Of a stretch of DNA of 64,000 bases, positions 29,917 through 41,857 are shown piece after piece. The translations under genes were made by a program, and so were the position numbers. This DNA is from Linnemannia elongata. Taxonomy: Eukaryota; Mortierellomycota; Mortierellomycetes; Mortierellales; Mortierellaceae. The notes below the pieces were generated by a model. The model did no database searches, was not told where the DNA came from, and saw nothing but the letters and a program-made list of their open reading frames with translations. How positions within the stretch are numbered: the stretch's first letter is position 1; each line of letters starts with the position of its first letter. Where the stretch lies: positions 744,001 to 808,000 of the forward strand of contig JAXBDG010000015.1 of assembly GCA_036320915.1 (NCBI GenBank), given 5' to 3'.

Positions 29917-30950
29917 AACAACGCATTGCTCCATCGCTAACGTTGAATACGCTCATGAATGTGTGTGGATTCTAACAAAGACAAGAGAACATTTGCTTAT
30001 CATTAATGACATTCACTTTTCCAAATACATCAAGGCAAGGCACCGTTGCGTAGTACAGTAGGACAAAAAATTGTTGCAATGTTTTTTTTTAATTTTTTTC
30101 TTTTTTTGTATTCTTGAAGATAACTTCTCTATCTTACCTATCCAACCCTTCTAATACAAAAGAAAGCCCACTCATCCAGGAACGTTATAAAAAAAGGTGT
30201 CATGGCGCTATAGACTTTTATTATGAAGAAATGACTAGAAAGGCTCAGACTGGTCATTGCAGCAATTTTTTGACTAGCCTACTTCTATGGAATTAGTACC
30301 TTGTATGCCCTCCTTTGGCTTTCAAGACGGCATGAACACGACGTGGCATGGATGTATATAGGGACTCGATAAATTGAGGAGGGATTTTTCTCCCATTTCC
30401 TCCAGCACCACTTGCCATAAATCATGAATGCTTCTGGGTCGGCTCATGCACTTCGCTGGTGCTCGTCTATTCGTCTCTTCGTCCGGTTTTTCTTCTCTCT
30501 CTTCGTCCGGTTTCTACTCTCTCCTCTTCCTTATTCTGAACTCATTGCAAGTGTTGGTTGTATTTGAGGACGGGCGTAGGCGTAGGCATTGACTATGTTT
30601 TCTCCTATGATGACTTGGGTGTTGGATATGTGCGCGGGAGTGGAGGGCTTTGAGTTGCACCGAGGTCGGGGCGCGAGAAGATAGGGGAGTAGAAAGAAAG
30701 GAGGGAAGTAGGAAAGTAGGTAGGAAAGGAGGTAGGAAAGAAAAAAAGATAGGGAAACGAAGAAAGAAAACACAAAAAGATCGACGAAAGTAAGGAAAAG
30801 AAAAAATAGCAGCCTATTCTTGTCTCACTCTAACGCTTCTTGTCGATCAAACGCGTCCTCGTCCTCTATATCAGCTTCATAACCTTTACAAATCACTTTT
30901 ACAACATAGATTTAGCATATTAAATTTTCTAAAAGGGCTATTTGTTTTTT
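29917..30950. other. Intergenic DNA containing a transposase remnant
   Basis: Apart from the mariner fragment at 30293-30447, only T-rich and purine-rich sequence (30680-30800) is present. Two TCTCTCTTCGTCCGGTTT copies near 30480-30520 form a short direct repeat. Confidence 0.5.
30293..30447 (-). mobile_element. Tc1/mariner transposase C-terminal remnant
   Basis: On the minus strand from 30447, RPRSIHDLWQVVLEEMG is followed after a frameshift by PPQFIESLYTSMPRRVHAV and then, again in another frame, KAKGGHTRY and a TAA at 30295-30293. This is the characteristic C-terminal ending of Tc1-type transposases. No catalytic DDE region or terminal inverted repeats were found nearby, so it is a dead fragment. 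Confidence 0.8.
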
Positions 30951-33812
30951 TTACTCTACATAGGCAGGCGGAGAGGTAGCTCGACCTGCACTGGATACAA
31001 GGATGGATGACGATACCGCCGCCGCACTAATACAATCGAACGTTGACATCGTCAACGGAGCAGGCTGCTGAGAAAGGTACCCTCCATTGCGACCCAGGGA
31101 TCCCATAATCGTCGCGGCGCCCCCTGCACTCCGTTGTCTCTGATGACGCTGCTGCTGTCCGATACTGGCTTGACGTTGGAGGGGCGATTGAGTCGGGAAG
31201 GAGTACTGCAGCTGTGTGGTGGTGGCAGCGGTGGTGGTAGGTGTCATTGCCAGGAACCCAGAACTAGAGTGCTGACTTCTGGCCAACGATGTTGAATGCA
31301 TCATCGAGGTCGAAGACCCTGTTCGGGCATGTCCATGTCCATGTCCCCGAATCGCCTGGGGACTCGACCTTTGTTCATCACGACCAATCGAGAGCGCGCC
31401 CTCTGTCGCTGGCGAGATCGGGCTCGAGATTGGTGGGGAGGCCAGAATACGACCACCATTGTTCCTGTAGATCTGCTGTTGCAAGGGTGAATGGGACATG
31501 CCGATCGATTGTGGGCTGAAGGTCACTTGAGGGCTAGTAGAGTGACTTCCGCGGCAGGCCATCTGCATGGGCATGGGCATTGGTGAAGAACGAGGGATCG
31601 TAATGCCCAACCCAGATTCTGTCCCGCTGGCGCCGCTGTTGGTGATACTGTTGCCTCCATATACCATCACGTCTTCGTACTTTGGCAGTTCATCCTGGGA
31701 CGGTGATGGTGCTGAAAGAACGGGCTGTGCAGCAGTGGGTCGGCCATAAGATGGAGGACGTGAGAGAGGAGTCAAGGGACTTGTCGTCACAGACTCGGTT
31801 CCCGCCTGTGGGGTTGCGGCGGCGGCGGCGGCGGCTCTGAGAGCATCGCTGATGCCACTCCGTGCAGGACCACGAGGCGCGCTCAGGACATTAGCTGCAA
31901 CTCCGATGCTGACATTACTCATAGGTGAGCTATCGGATGACGACGAGGTTGTAAAGCCTGAAGATGTTGGGCTGGTACCATGTGACGAAACCTCGGGTGA
32001 GCTTCGGGACGATGAAGATGACTGTCCTTGGTCTGCACCTGAAACATCTGTTGAATTCCTGGACGACGTGACGGAGGACGATGGAGATGTCGACATGACT
32101 GAAGGCACCGCCAGAGATCCATTCGCCATAGGGTGGATAGTCGTTCCTGTGGTAGGGATGATGGTAGGGGCGATCACCTGGTTGTGAACAAACTGCTGAA
32201 CGGGTGCTGCTGTGCTATGATTGTCTGCTGGTCCGGTGGGCATTGGGCGAGAGTGAGCGGGCGCCATGAACTGTGACGATGAATAACTGCTGGTTCCCAA
32301 CGCTTGGTACGCATAGTCGTTCTGGACCCCGTGCGCAGCATCCTGAACAATTTGCTCCTCGACCGACGGGTCGGCCTGTTGTTGTGCAACGTGTGTCCTG
32401 ACTGTGGGGTACCGGGATGTCAAGATGATGGGAAACTCAAGCAGCGTGCTCTCAATTTGCGAAGCGGGTGGTGGAGGTGGCGCATCGTTCAACTCGACAC
32501 TTGCAGGCATTGGTGCTGGTTCGATAATGGAATGCGTAGGCTCGCCCAAAAGAACAACATTGTTGGTGACCTCTGTTCCAGTTGAGTCGACAAGGTTCAG
32601 GCTAGGTGTGAGAGGCTGTGGAGCCAAGTTGAGTCGCCGAAGGATCCCGCCTCCACTGGGTGTGCCCCCGTTTTGATCATTCGAATGGTCACCTCTTCCT
32701 CCAAAGCCATTAAGACTCCTGTTTCCTGAGATGGTGTTGCGACGACGGACAGGATCTGGCAAAACAATCGCCACATTACAGGTAATCCGATGATGAATCT
32801 CGATAAGCGGCGTGATGGTGTCGACGTTGGTGAGCAGAGGGCAAGGCCGCAGTTCCAGCAATTGACGGGTCGATGCTCCAGCGCCGGCGCTGGACATGGA
32901 TCGCTCACGCTCCTGGTCCCGGGGAATGATGACCGTTTGTTGTCCGATCGGGTATAAAATCTCTGCCTTGTTGTCTGCCAGGTTGCCGGTAGCCGATGAC
33001 CTGTAGTGGATGACCTCCTTGAGGCCGTATACAATCGAGTAAATGTAGGACCCAGGAGGAAGAGGTTCGAGAGTGAGGTCGATGTGGATGAGGCCACCCT
33101 CCAGATGGGCGATAGGCGGGGAGGTTGCAGTGTATCTGAGTAGCTCCTTGTGGGTGTTGTGATGTGTGATGGTGGTAGGACCCATAGGCATGTCCGCAGC
33201 ATGTGCATCGTCCAATTGATCGCCTAATGCTCCCGAGATTCCCGCCCTCGAAAGCTGGTTCACGAGCAGCGAGCCGAGATCGAGTTGATCCTGATACTGT
33301 GTCGATAAGCCGTTGTTGTTGTTACTCTGAGCCGCCTCGCTGACGAGACAGCGTTTAATCTCGATATCCTGGACAGTGTTGATGTCGCTGTAGAAGAGCG
33401 GCCGGAGGAGTGTTGACGAGAGGATGTATCGAATGGATCCATGTTTGCCACTAAATGTTGGAGGCAAAGCCCCGTCCAGCTGGATCGAGAGTGGGTAATA
33501 GTGTGTTCCGACAGGGATATGGTTCTTTGATCCAGACCCTGCTGCCGATGATCCCGCCTCCCAGAGAACCCAGTCCTTGTGAGCCAAAACACGCTCGCGA
33601 TATTCTATAAAAAACCGAATGGACGATGGAGAGATAGAAAAAAAAGGAGCCGAAGAGGAGCATGTCAGCGAAATAGAAAAATGATAACGGAGCACTCGCA
33701 CTCGCACTCACAACAAGCTCATATGGAGATTAGGGTTGGTGACAGATAGGGCTCCCTCTTTCTTCCCCTTTTCCTCTAAACACCTGAATAAATGGGAACT
33801 CAAAACAAAAGG

Positions 33813-33846
<34 letters not shown>

Positions 33847-34264
33847 AAAGCACCACTTGGCACCAGCTAACCGTTAAGACGTCCTTCCTCGTGAAAACAC
33901 TCCCTCCCAACTTACGTTCGGGTCCAAAGGTTGCGCCGTCGCTGCACTGGACCTTGATTCGTCCATCAAAAGTCGCTGTCAGTTTCGAAGCACGAATGGG
34001 CTTCTTGCGGACATGAAGAATCGCCGTTGCATTGAGCACTGCTCCTACTGATTCTTCTGGCAGGCCGAGAAGAACTCCGTGGAATGAGGCCTCGATGTCG
34101 ATGAGGAGTTCAATGTCTTGGAGTGTTCCTGGGGTTGTGGGTGAGACTGCGCTGGGCGAGCCGCCTGCTGCATTATTACTGTGGTTGTGAGAAATGGCAG
34201 TGTTGCAGGCGAGGGCGGTTGAGGGTTGAGCGGGAGGGGAGTTGGTGGCGAACAAGAAATTCAT
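30951..34264 (-). CDS. Alpha-arrestin-like trafficking adaptor with PPxY motifs
   Basis: Two exons, 34264-33916 and 33604-30951, with a 311-nt intron holding a 32-A run, give 1000 aa. The first ATG of an otherwise long open leader is at 34264. Residues ~45-330 fit the arrestin fold: an immunoglobulin-like beta sandwich crossing the splice junction (LTATFDGRIKVQCSDG, then HYYPLSIQLDGALPPTFSG) and a second arrestin-type half to about residue 330. The remaining two thirds are Ser/Pro/Thr-rich and disordered. A PPSY near residue 733 and a PPAY four residues from the C-terminal stop (PPAYVE) are WW-binding motifs. In fungi, arrestin-related adaptors use such motifs to bring the Rsp5/Nedd4 ubiquitin ligase to plasma-membrane cargo. 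Cargo is unknown. Confidence 0.85.
33813..33844. repeat. A32 homopolymer in the arrestin intron
   Basis: The run lies between the donor at 33915 and acceptor at 33605. On the coding strand it is a T-run. Confidence 0.9.
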
Positions 34265-34462
34265 GTCTGTGTGTGATGGACAGGGGTAGGTTGTTTTGAT
34301 CCCGATTCCTTTTTGATAACGAGGGTGCGAAGAGAGGGAAGTGGAGGAGGAGGAAGAAGGGAAGGAGCAAGGAAAAAGGGAAAAGGAAAGAGGAACTATG
34401 GGATAGAGAGCGGAGGCAGGATGAGTCGCATCGATGACAATGGTTTTGCTTTGTTGACCAGG

Positions 34463-34467
<5 letters not shown>

Positions 34468-34498
<31 letters not shown>
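34468..34498. repeat. (GA)n microsatellite in the arrestin leader
   Basis: About 15 GA units on the plus strand, CT on the transcribed strand. Confidence 0.9.
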
Positions 34499-34499
<1 letters not shown>

Positions 34500-35741
34500 T
34501 GATTAGTTGATAAAGAGGATAGTCGGATTGAAGATAGATAGTAGAGGGGAGTAGTGAGATCGGGATATGTCAAGGGGTGAAGACGATCGTCGTGGTGGTG
34601 GTAGTGGTGAGGATCGTGAGGGTGTATAGCAGTAAAGAGGAAAGAAAGTAGAAAGGATAAGAAGAGAGAAAAGAAAGAAAGAAAGAAAGAGACTCTAAAC
34701 TCTTTTCTAAATGTCCAACATGCGCCTTGCGTGTGTGCAGCATGTGTAGGATACAAGCGTGTGTCCTTCTCATTGTTTCCCCTCCCCGCATTTTCTAGTA
34801 CCTCGTTGCAGTCGGCACCAGCACAAGCACCACACAACCCACGAACATCGCTGAACACACTCTCTAAAACCAAGCTAGACTGATTTAATCACTTTTTTGT
34901 CTCACTAGCCTAAACATTGATCAAACCCAAAATCCAAGCACTTCTGATCAGTGGCCGTTCTTAGTCTCACTCTCAGGGCAAAGAGGCCAAAGGGACAGAG
35001 AGAGTGAGTGAGAGGGGGAACCGGCACCTCCCTCCACTCAAAGGCCAGCTCTCTTTTCCGTCATCATCATCCTCGTCATCCGTTTGGCTCTCAGCAGCAA
35101 TATTAGCAAATTTATTATCTCAATTACTCGGGTCAGTCATTGCTATTCTCGCCCTTGAGAAGGGTACTGTACCTTTTTTTTTTATTTTTTATTCGCAGGT
35201 TGTTGTTTCCATTCCCTTCTTTTGCTGTTTGTTTGTTTGCTAGATGTTGACGCAAAAGGCTATCCTCCATCATCTCTCTCCCTCCTCCTCCACAGAAAAC
35301 ACAATTACGGCCCCACCCCACCTCCTCCTCCTCCTCCTCGTCGTCGTCTCCTTTTCTTTTTCTCTTTTTCTCTGTTCCTGATACACGACATCTCACGGGA
35401 AACATCAAGAAGAAGAACAAAGAAGAAACAAAAACGGTCTCCCGAGAAGTGGAGGCACATACCATTGACGGCATGGTCAAACAAAGTTTTTTTTTTGTCC
35501 TCCCATGTCTCTCTTTCCATCTCCTTCATCCATCCCCTGGATTTCTTTTGACTTTCCTGGCCACCCAACAAAAGACTTGAAAGAAAGAACAAAAAAATAT
35601 ACATACCGTAGAAAAATATGGGAAGAGGAAAACGAGATGGGACGTAAAGAAAAGAATAGATCTGTCGCAACAAAAACAAAGGAAAAACATGCGTCCATCA
35701 CCTTCCCTCCTCTTCCCCACCCTACTCTGTCCCACAGAGGG

Positions 35742-35780
<39 letters not shown>
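35742..35780. repeat. A39 homopolymer
   Basis: Uninterrupted A run in intergenic DNA between the arrestin and TM2 genes. Confidence 0.9.
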
Positions 35781-35782
<2 letters not shown>

Positions 35783-36565
35783 AGCTCCCACGCACACAGA
35801 GCACGCGTGTACAAATAGCACAGATTCTTTGAGCTGGGTTTTTTGTCCACTACTCCCCCACCCCGCCATCGCGTGGACTACCTTTGTGCTCCCCCCCCCC
35901 CCCCATCCCTCGCGCTATTTTTGTCTGTTCTGTCGTCCTCTCGCAATTGCTCTTGCTCATTGCACATGTCCATCTTCTCGTACAACCATTGTCCACAAGC
36001 AAAGAAAAAAACACAAGTCACTTTTTTTTTTTTACGTGTCGTCGACGTCGTCTGTTCGTTCCTTCTTCCCCACGTTCTGCGTGTATGTGCCAGGGCACAC
36101 AGTTACTCCACTGCTATTGTGCAACGAACAGACCTTGCTAACCTCATTAACCAACAAGCATGCCTCACACACTCGCATACTTATACTGTTTTATCGCGCA
36201 CACCCCTTTTTTTCGCCCTTGCATGTTTGGCATGTCTGCATGAACAAAAAAAAAACCAGACAATCGAAGCAATCGAAGGAAAAACAACCATCAACGAGAA
36301 AAGCACATCATATGAAAAAAGGGACAAGGAGTCGTTCTTATTCAGGAACAAAGACGATTATTATTTTTATTCCCATGCCTTTTTTTTCCTTCGCGTAGCC
36401 TTCAAAGAAAGCAAGCAAAAGAAAGAAAGATGCGATATGTACAATGAAAAAGAAGTATGAACAAAAACTCAGAATCACCTCCTTCCCCTTCTTCACTTTG
36501 TTATCCAAAGCTCAAAAGAAAAGGTTGATAGTCCATGAGCGCTGCTGCTGTTGTATGCGAATGAT

Positions 36566-37611
36566 TTAGGGAGCAATGAGGGAGCATCCGTTGTGGTCGG
36601 GGAGGGCACCGATGACGATGAGGATGATATCGATGATGTACCAGATACCGAGTCCTCCGGCGGTGGCGAGCTTCAACAAAGACGAGATAATGTATCCGAG
36701 GTAGAAGCGGTCAATTCTATTCGAGGAAGTGGAAGGAATGGGCGTATTTTGGCATGTTAGTTATTTTCTCTCTGACTTTTGTTCGATGAGGCCTTTCTTT
36801 TCACGCGCTGAGTTTTTGTGCAGCAAAGCAAGGTTGGATAAGGGATGGCATGGGAAGGGGGAAGGACGTGAAGAGCAATGAGAGAGGGAACGAAATTTTT
36901 CCCTTTGTGGGAAAAATAGAAACTGAGATACTTCAATGAGGCTGAACAGAGGAAGGGCTCGCAGGGGAAGGGAAAGGGAAGGCAAACAATTCACCCAGGC
37001 AACAAATAAAAAAAAAAGAGCCAGTGAAAGGGTACGGAAGAGACACAGAGAGAGACAGCGAGAGACAAGGCTGGAGTGGCTGATAGCCTGTTACATCACG
37101 TCATGCAACCTTTGTCTTTGCTTCTTTTCCTGTCTCTTTGTCTGTTCTCTCGTTTCTTAGCAGAAATTGACTGCCTCAGAAAGAAGGCATAAGGAAGCAA
37201 GTGACAGAACAAGGCTCCATTGGTAGTATAAAAAAGGAATACAATGCATGAGTAATAACAAACAAGAAACAAGAAAATAAGAACGTACCCGACGTATCCA
37301 AAGAAGATGGACAAGAGGATGGCGATGGGGTAGGAGCGGTCAGACTCGCAGACGTGGTCCTTCTTGCCGTTGACGTTGAAGATGTCGTTGCCCTGGTTCT
37401 TGTGGTAGTGGTAGAGACCGAGGACGATACCGATGGCCGAGACGGCAGCGAGGAGCCAGAGGGCAAAGTATCTCTTGCGGTGGTGGTGGACGTGGCTGAA
37501 GGTGCGGCCGAAGAAAGTGGTCTCCTCGACGACAACGATGGGCTGGCCGTTGAGAAGGGCTTGCTCCTCGTCGTTGCGGTGGCTGTGGTTGTTGGTGCCG
37601 TAGTTGGACAT
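36566..37611 (-). CDS. TM2-domain membrane protein
   Basis: Two exons, 37611-37289 and 36716-36566, phase-matched across a 572-nt intron, give 157 aa. A His-rich cytosolic N-terminus precedes a hydrophobic helix at residues 48-67. The TM2 domain then comprises YPIAILLSIFFGYVG, the hallmark GIDRFYLGY formed exactly across the splice junction, a KLATAGGLGIWYIID segment and a last helix ending in IVIGAL. The C-terminus is short (CSLIAP). TM2 proteins are two-helix hairpins conserved from bacteria to animals and of unsettled function, sometimes linked to endomembrane signalling. The extra N-terminal helix is specific to this protein. Without the splice the second half of the domain would be missed. 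Confidence 0.9.
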
Positions 37612-39312
37612 GTTGATTGTTAGGGGTGGATGTGGGTGAAGAGGAGGGTGTTGTGGTGTGAAGAAGGGAAGAGAAGAAGAGAAGAAAAGAAGAAAAGGAA
37701 AAGAGGAAAAGAGGGAAAGAAAAGAAGAGAAGAGAAAAGGAAAAAGAAGAAGAGGCGTCGGTGGGACGACATGGAAGGATGATTTTTCCTTTTTCCTTTC
37801 ACTCACCAACTCACTCTCACTCTCATTCATTTTCCCTTTCCTCAGCCCAGACCCTGTCCTCTTCCTTTCACTTGTCTCGCGAGCGCGTCTTTTTCTTTCT
37901 GTTTTCAGGAACGCAAAAAAATAGTCCATTGCGGAACACCAAATAAAAGTTTTATCGGCGGGAGAAAAAAAGGCCATGGCTGTTGTGCTCTCTCCCATTG
38001 CTTACCTTTGCCTGCCTTTGCTCTGCCTTGCTTCGGCCAAAAACGTCCGTCCGTTCATCCGCTCTCCATCTCTTTCTCTCTCTGTGTGTGTAAGTCAGAC
38101 CACCCATATTTCCCATCCTGCAGTAGAAACAAAGTGAGCGCGCAATGCATAAAGCAATGCATCGTCATTTTCTTGTTTTTTTCATGCCGAATGTCCATGG
38201 GCGAACATCTATATGTGTGCGTTTTATTTCTCACAATGCATCTCTATTTTTCTTTTTTCTTGCCCATTTTCCCTCTCATTCTGGCTCGCCAGAACATCAA
38301 CAGAAGGACCTCGACCCTCTCCCCCCTCCTCGAACCGCGGAATACTTGTCCACAACAACATGGGCCAGCTTACTTGAAGAGACTCCGTCCCAATAGAAAA
38401 AAGAAATTGGAGAGCAATTTCTCCAGTTCTCAATCTTTCTTCCTTTGTTACAGGTTCTGTTGTTTTGTTTGTTACTATTATTGTTGTTGTTGTAACTTGT
38501 GCCTTGTTTATGGCATTTGTGTGTATGTGTGTGTGTTATGCTTAGGCGATGGATGGTGAAAGAAAAACAACAAAAAACACAAGTGCATTGTCCTCCCTTG
38601 TGCGCGCGCAAGCTCTCATGTTGTGTTATGTTATTGTCCATCGTTCAACAAATTTGCCGCGGGAAACACCCATCAACGATACCAAAAGTGTATCGATTAT
38701 CTACTCCATACGCACAACAACAACAACAATAACAACAACAACAACAACAGCACAACTATAAAACAGCCTGCTGGTGTCAAGCCCATCACGCCCAATATCG
38801 CCCTTTTTTTGTTTTGTTTTGAGCACTTGATTGTTCAATTGCACTAGTTTGTTGTGCGCCATTATTATTATTTTCTCTCTCAGCTTTTCGTTGAAACCAT
38901 GAAACGATGAAGGCCGTGCTCGTAGTTTGCTCATGCGGTCAGAGAGGAAATCCAGTACTTCTATTTCGCCACGGAAAATCTCCTTTCTTTTCTGGTTTTA
39001 TGCATATCGACTCACTTTTTACCCCCTCCTTTTCTTCCTCAGCTCAGGGGTGTGGTTAGAAGTATGGACAAACCGGGACCTGGCATGGTAACAAAAGACC
39101 ATCCATTTCCATCCCGTTAACAGAGTTGGAAGCGGAAAAAGAAAAACCTGGGACCTCTCCCTTGATAACATCCATGTGCGCTTGTGTTTCTTAAAGCCGA
39201 GGCGGAGTTTTCTTCATGACTGGGAACTTTTCATTTACATATTTTTTTTTATGCCGAGATGAAGATGGGAAAGGAGAGGAAGGGAAGGGTGGGAGAGGAG
39301 GGGAAAGAGGGG
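37612..39312. other. Intergenic DNA between the TM2 and Ser/Gln-rich genes
   Basis: CT-rich promoter-like sequence upstream of the TM2 gene, an AAC/CAA-rich stretch at about 38715-38755 and mixed AT-rich DNA. The frame at 38008-38559 has low-complexity Ser/Phe/Cys composition and no domain. I see no gene. Confidence 0.5.
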
Positions 39313-41857
39313 TTACAGACAGCAATTGGTGCAACAGGCGGCTGCAGTTTCGCAGCAGACCCAACAACTGCCCGCCGATACCAGTCTTGAAGATGGAGAG
39401 GATGAAAGCATATGTCAACGGGTAAGTAGAAAGGTTTTTGATAGAAAGCGAGAAAAAGGAAAAGATATGTTCAGTCAATGAAAAAAGAACAGGAAACATC
39501 CGGACACAACAAAACAACAAATGCAGCGAAGGACTTACATGCCCCAAAGCCAGTTGTCCTCCGATCCATCACCATTATTCCTCTGCGTACCAGTCCCACC
39601 ATTTCCACCAGCACTCCCATAGGACTGATGACTAGCCCCACGATCACGTTGCCGCCTCCACTGCCAACTCTCCGGAACCGCATAATGCCCCGTCGGCACA
39701 CATGGGTTCACTTGCGAAGTCGATGACGATGACCCTCCTCTTGCGTCGTCGTGCGGATTACTGTTGTAGGAGTAATGATAATTGGAAACGGCATGGTAAT
39801 AAGCAGCATGACTCTGTGCTGCTGTTGGATTCTGAAGCTGTTGTTGTCGTTGGAACTGTACACCGCCGCCGCCGCCGCCGCCGTTTTCCATCATGGTCCC
39901 GTAGTCCCGCCATATCCTTCCTGCTGCCTGCGCCTGTTGGTCTGTCAATATTTCGGACAAAATGCAAGGAAAACCGGATGAACAGGATTGTAAGAGGAGG
40001 AAAAGAACAGATGTGGCGTTATCTTGGTAGTCCGAAAAGTTACAGTTTTCGCACGTCTTCTTTTTGTGTAGCACGTCTCCATTCCATCGTACTACGACGG
40101 GGGTTTCGCCCAAACTTCCTCCCCGCCACGTGCACCTTCTTTCCGTGTCACTGCCTCATAATAAACCCAGCCTGTATACAACGAACAAACAAGAAGGTAA
40201 ACAAACACTCACCTTCTGCAACATCCAGCATACTGGTTCCTGAAGCAAATCCTCCAAGCGTCGTCAACGGGGAGGGGAACAGTGGGCTGGAAGAGGAAGG
40301 CTCGTGCGGTGCCAGGTAGTCGTCCCGCGCCATCATGGCCACATATGGCCTGAAAACGTCCTCTTGTTGGTCTTCCTGTACAACCTCGTACCCATACCCT
40401 CCGTCATCCCCTTCCCTTCCTGTCGCAGCTCCTGTTGTGATGGTGTGGGACCCTTCATTTCCTGAGGGAGAATCCTGGAGTAGTCGGGTCTCCTCTCCAA
40501 AGAGGCCATGCTCCTCAGCGGCGCCCTCTTGGTCATCTCCCTCCGAATGTGCGAAGATCCCAGACCCAACTCCTGAACCCGAGTGTGAGAGTGTCAATTG
40601 CGAACTTGACGTCCTCCTTTGCCGTTGTTGTTGTTGTTGCTGCTGATGACGGTCAACCTCGGTTTGGACTTGCATGATCTCGGGATCCGAAAAGAGCATC
40701 GACAGAGAAGAAGGAATATACGGACTATCCCCACGTGGGATCGACAGTCCCACCGCCTCACTACTACCACTGCCGCTCGCACCACCACCAGCACTGTTCC
40801 CTCTGCTGACAAGGGTGTTGACAATCGCGGTCGCGGCAGCAGTCCTAGCCAACTCTGTCGAATTCCGTCTTGCCATCATATCTGGTTGATGTTGCTGCAT
40901 TACCGACGTCGCGCTCCTTGATCCAAACCCTCCACTGATGTTGACTCCGCTACCGCCGCCAAAGCCACTCATAAAGTTTCGGGATAGGTACGATCCCGCG
41001 GAGGATGAGGAAGCACAAGAACTGCTCTCGGTCACTGAAGGGTGGACACCACTCCCACTGCCGACAGACGTAGACATGGCAGAGAATGGGTAGAGTCGGT
41101 TTAGGAGTTGGACAGGTAAAGAAATGGGCAACGGTGGCTGTTGAGGTGATGAAACGGGAGTGCTTAGGGGTACTACTCCTCCTCCCCCTCCTATTCTTGC
41201 ACTTGCACGATTTGTTGTTGTTGTGTTGGTGTTGGTGTTACTGGCGTTGGATGTGTTGCTGTCAAGCGCCGTCCGTGACCCACTCCTCACCGACACAGGT
41301 GGCAGTCCACGATTCTGGCCTCCGGTACCACTGCTACCAGCAATTCCTGCAGAACTTGTCCCTGGTGATCCACGATCGCCTCCAAGTACCGCCATCGCCC
41401 TCTGCTGTTGTTGCTGCAAATGCTGTTGTTGCAGGAGGAGCGTCTCAAAGGAAGTCCAATGTTCAAACGAGTTGTCTGTAGATGTTGTAGGTGTCGCAAG
41501 TTGTTGTGGATTGACGATCCCGTGGTGGCTCGAGCTCAGTTGGCGTGCGAGTGGTGGAACCAGTGGTGGGGGTATTGCCACGAAGATCTCATGTTGGTCC
41601 TAAAAAAAAATATCGGATTTTCAATAAGTAACGACAGCAGCACGGCAAGGGTATAAGAACAGGGTTCGTTCATGAGTACTGGGCAGCATGTTGCGTTTTG
41701 GCATTTGCATTCTTATGAATGCTGATTCCACTGCCATTCATGTTCAAAGAGTGCGAGAAGTGTTGTGCTCTGAACGAGAGCTGTGCGGAGGATGGGAGTG
41801 AGCAGCAGGGGGGGGGGAAATGTATACCTCAGGATAAAGTTGTGGCGATCCTGACAT
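39313..41857 (-). CDS. Ser/Gln-rich protein with a cysteine-rich C-terminal tail
   Basis: Assembled from four exons: 41857-41828 (30 nt), 41599-40213, 39941-39539 and 39385-39313, all with GT-AG borders and matching phase, 630 aa. The long second exon has no ATG of its own at its start; the 30-nt first exon supplies MSGSPQLYPE. Most of the protein is disordered, with Ser, Gln, Gly and Asn runs, Asp/Glu-rich in the middle. The last exon turns the frame into a compact hydrophobic, Cys-rich end (LVSAGSCWVCCETAAACC and TNCCL). That ending resembles cysteine-rich membrane-anchor or palmitoylation tails (CYSTM-like), which would place the protein at a membrane; this is inference. An optional 36-nt in-frame exon (40171-40136) may also be used. 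Confidence 0.6.

Larger units (their letters stand above)
34265..36565. other. Leader/promoter of the arrestin gene and pyrimidine-rich intergenic DNA
   Basis: The arrestin frame stays open upstream to 34873 without an ATG, so it is read as leader. Features: (GA)n at 34468-34498, a run of 39 A at 35742-35780 and a C run near 35891-35904. The open frames 35505-36398 and 35843-36460 are low-complexity products of these tracts. No gene is supported. Confidence 0.5.

Noticed and set aside
34265..34873. N-terminal extension of the arrestin gene by about 200 codons
   Set aside because: The frame is open but has no ATG upstream of 34264 and is low-complexity (CT/GA repeats).
35505..36460. Overlapping long plus-strand frames with Lys and Ser runs
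   Set aside because: They translate the A39 and pyrimidine tracts, have no domain and do not resemble the neighbouring genes.
40114..40148. Direct N-terminal use of the 39535-40113 open frame
   Set aside because: No ATG start; skipping from the donor at 40212 to the acceptor at 39942 keeps phase and continuity.
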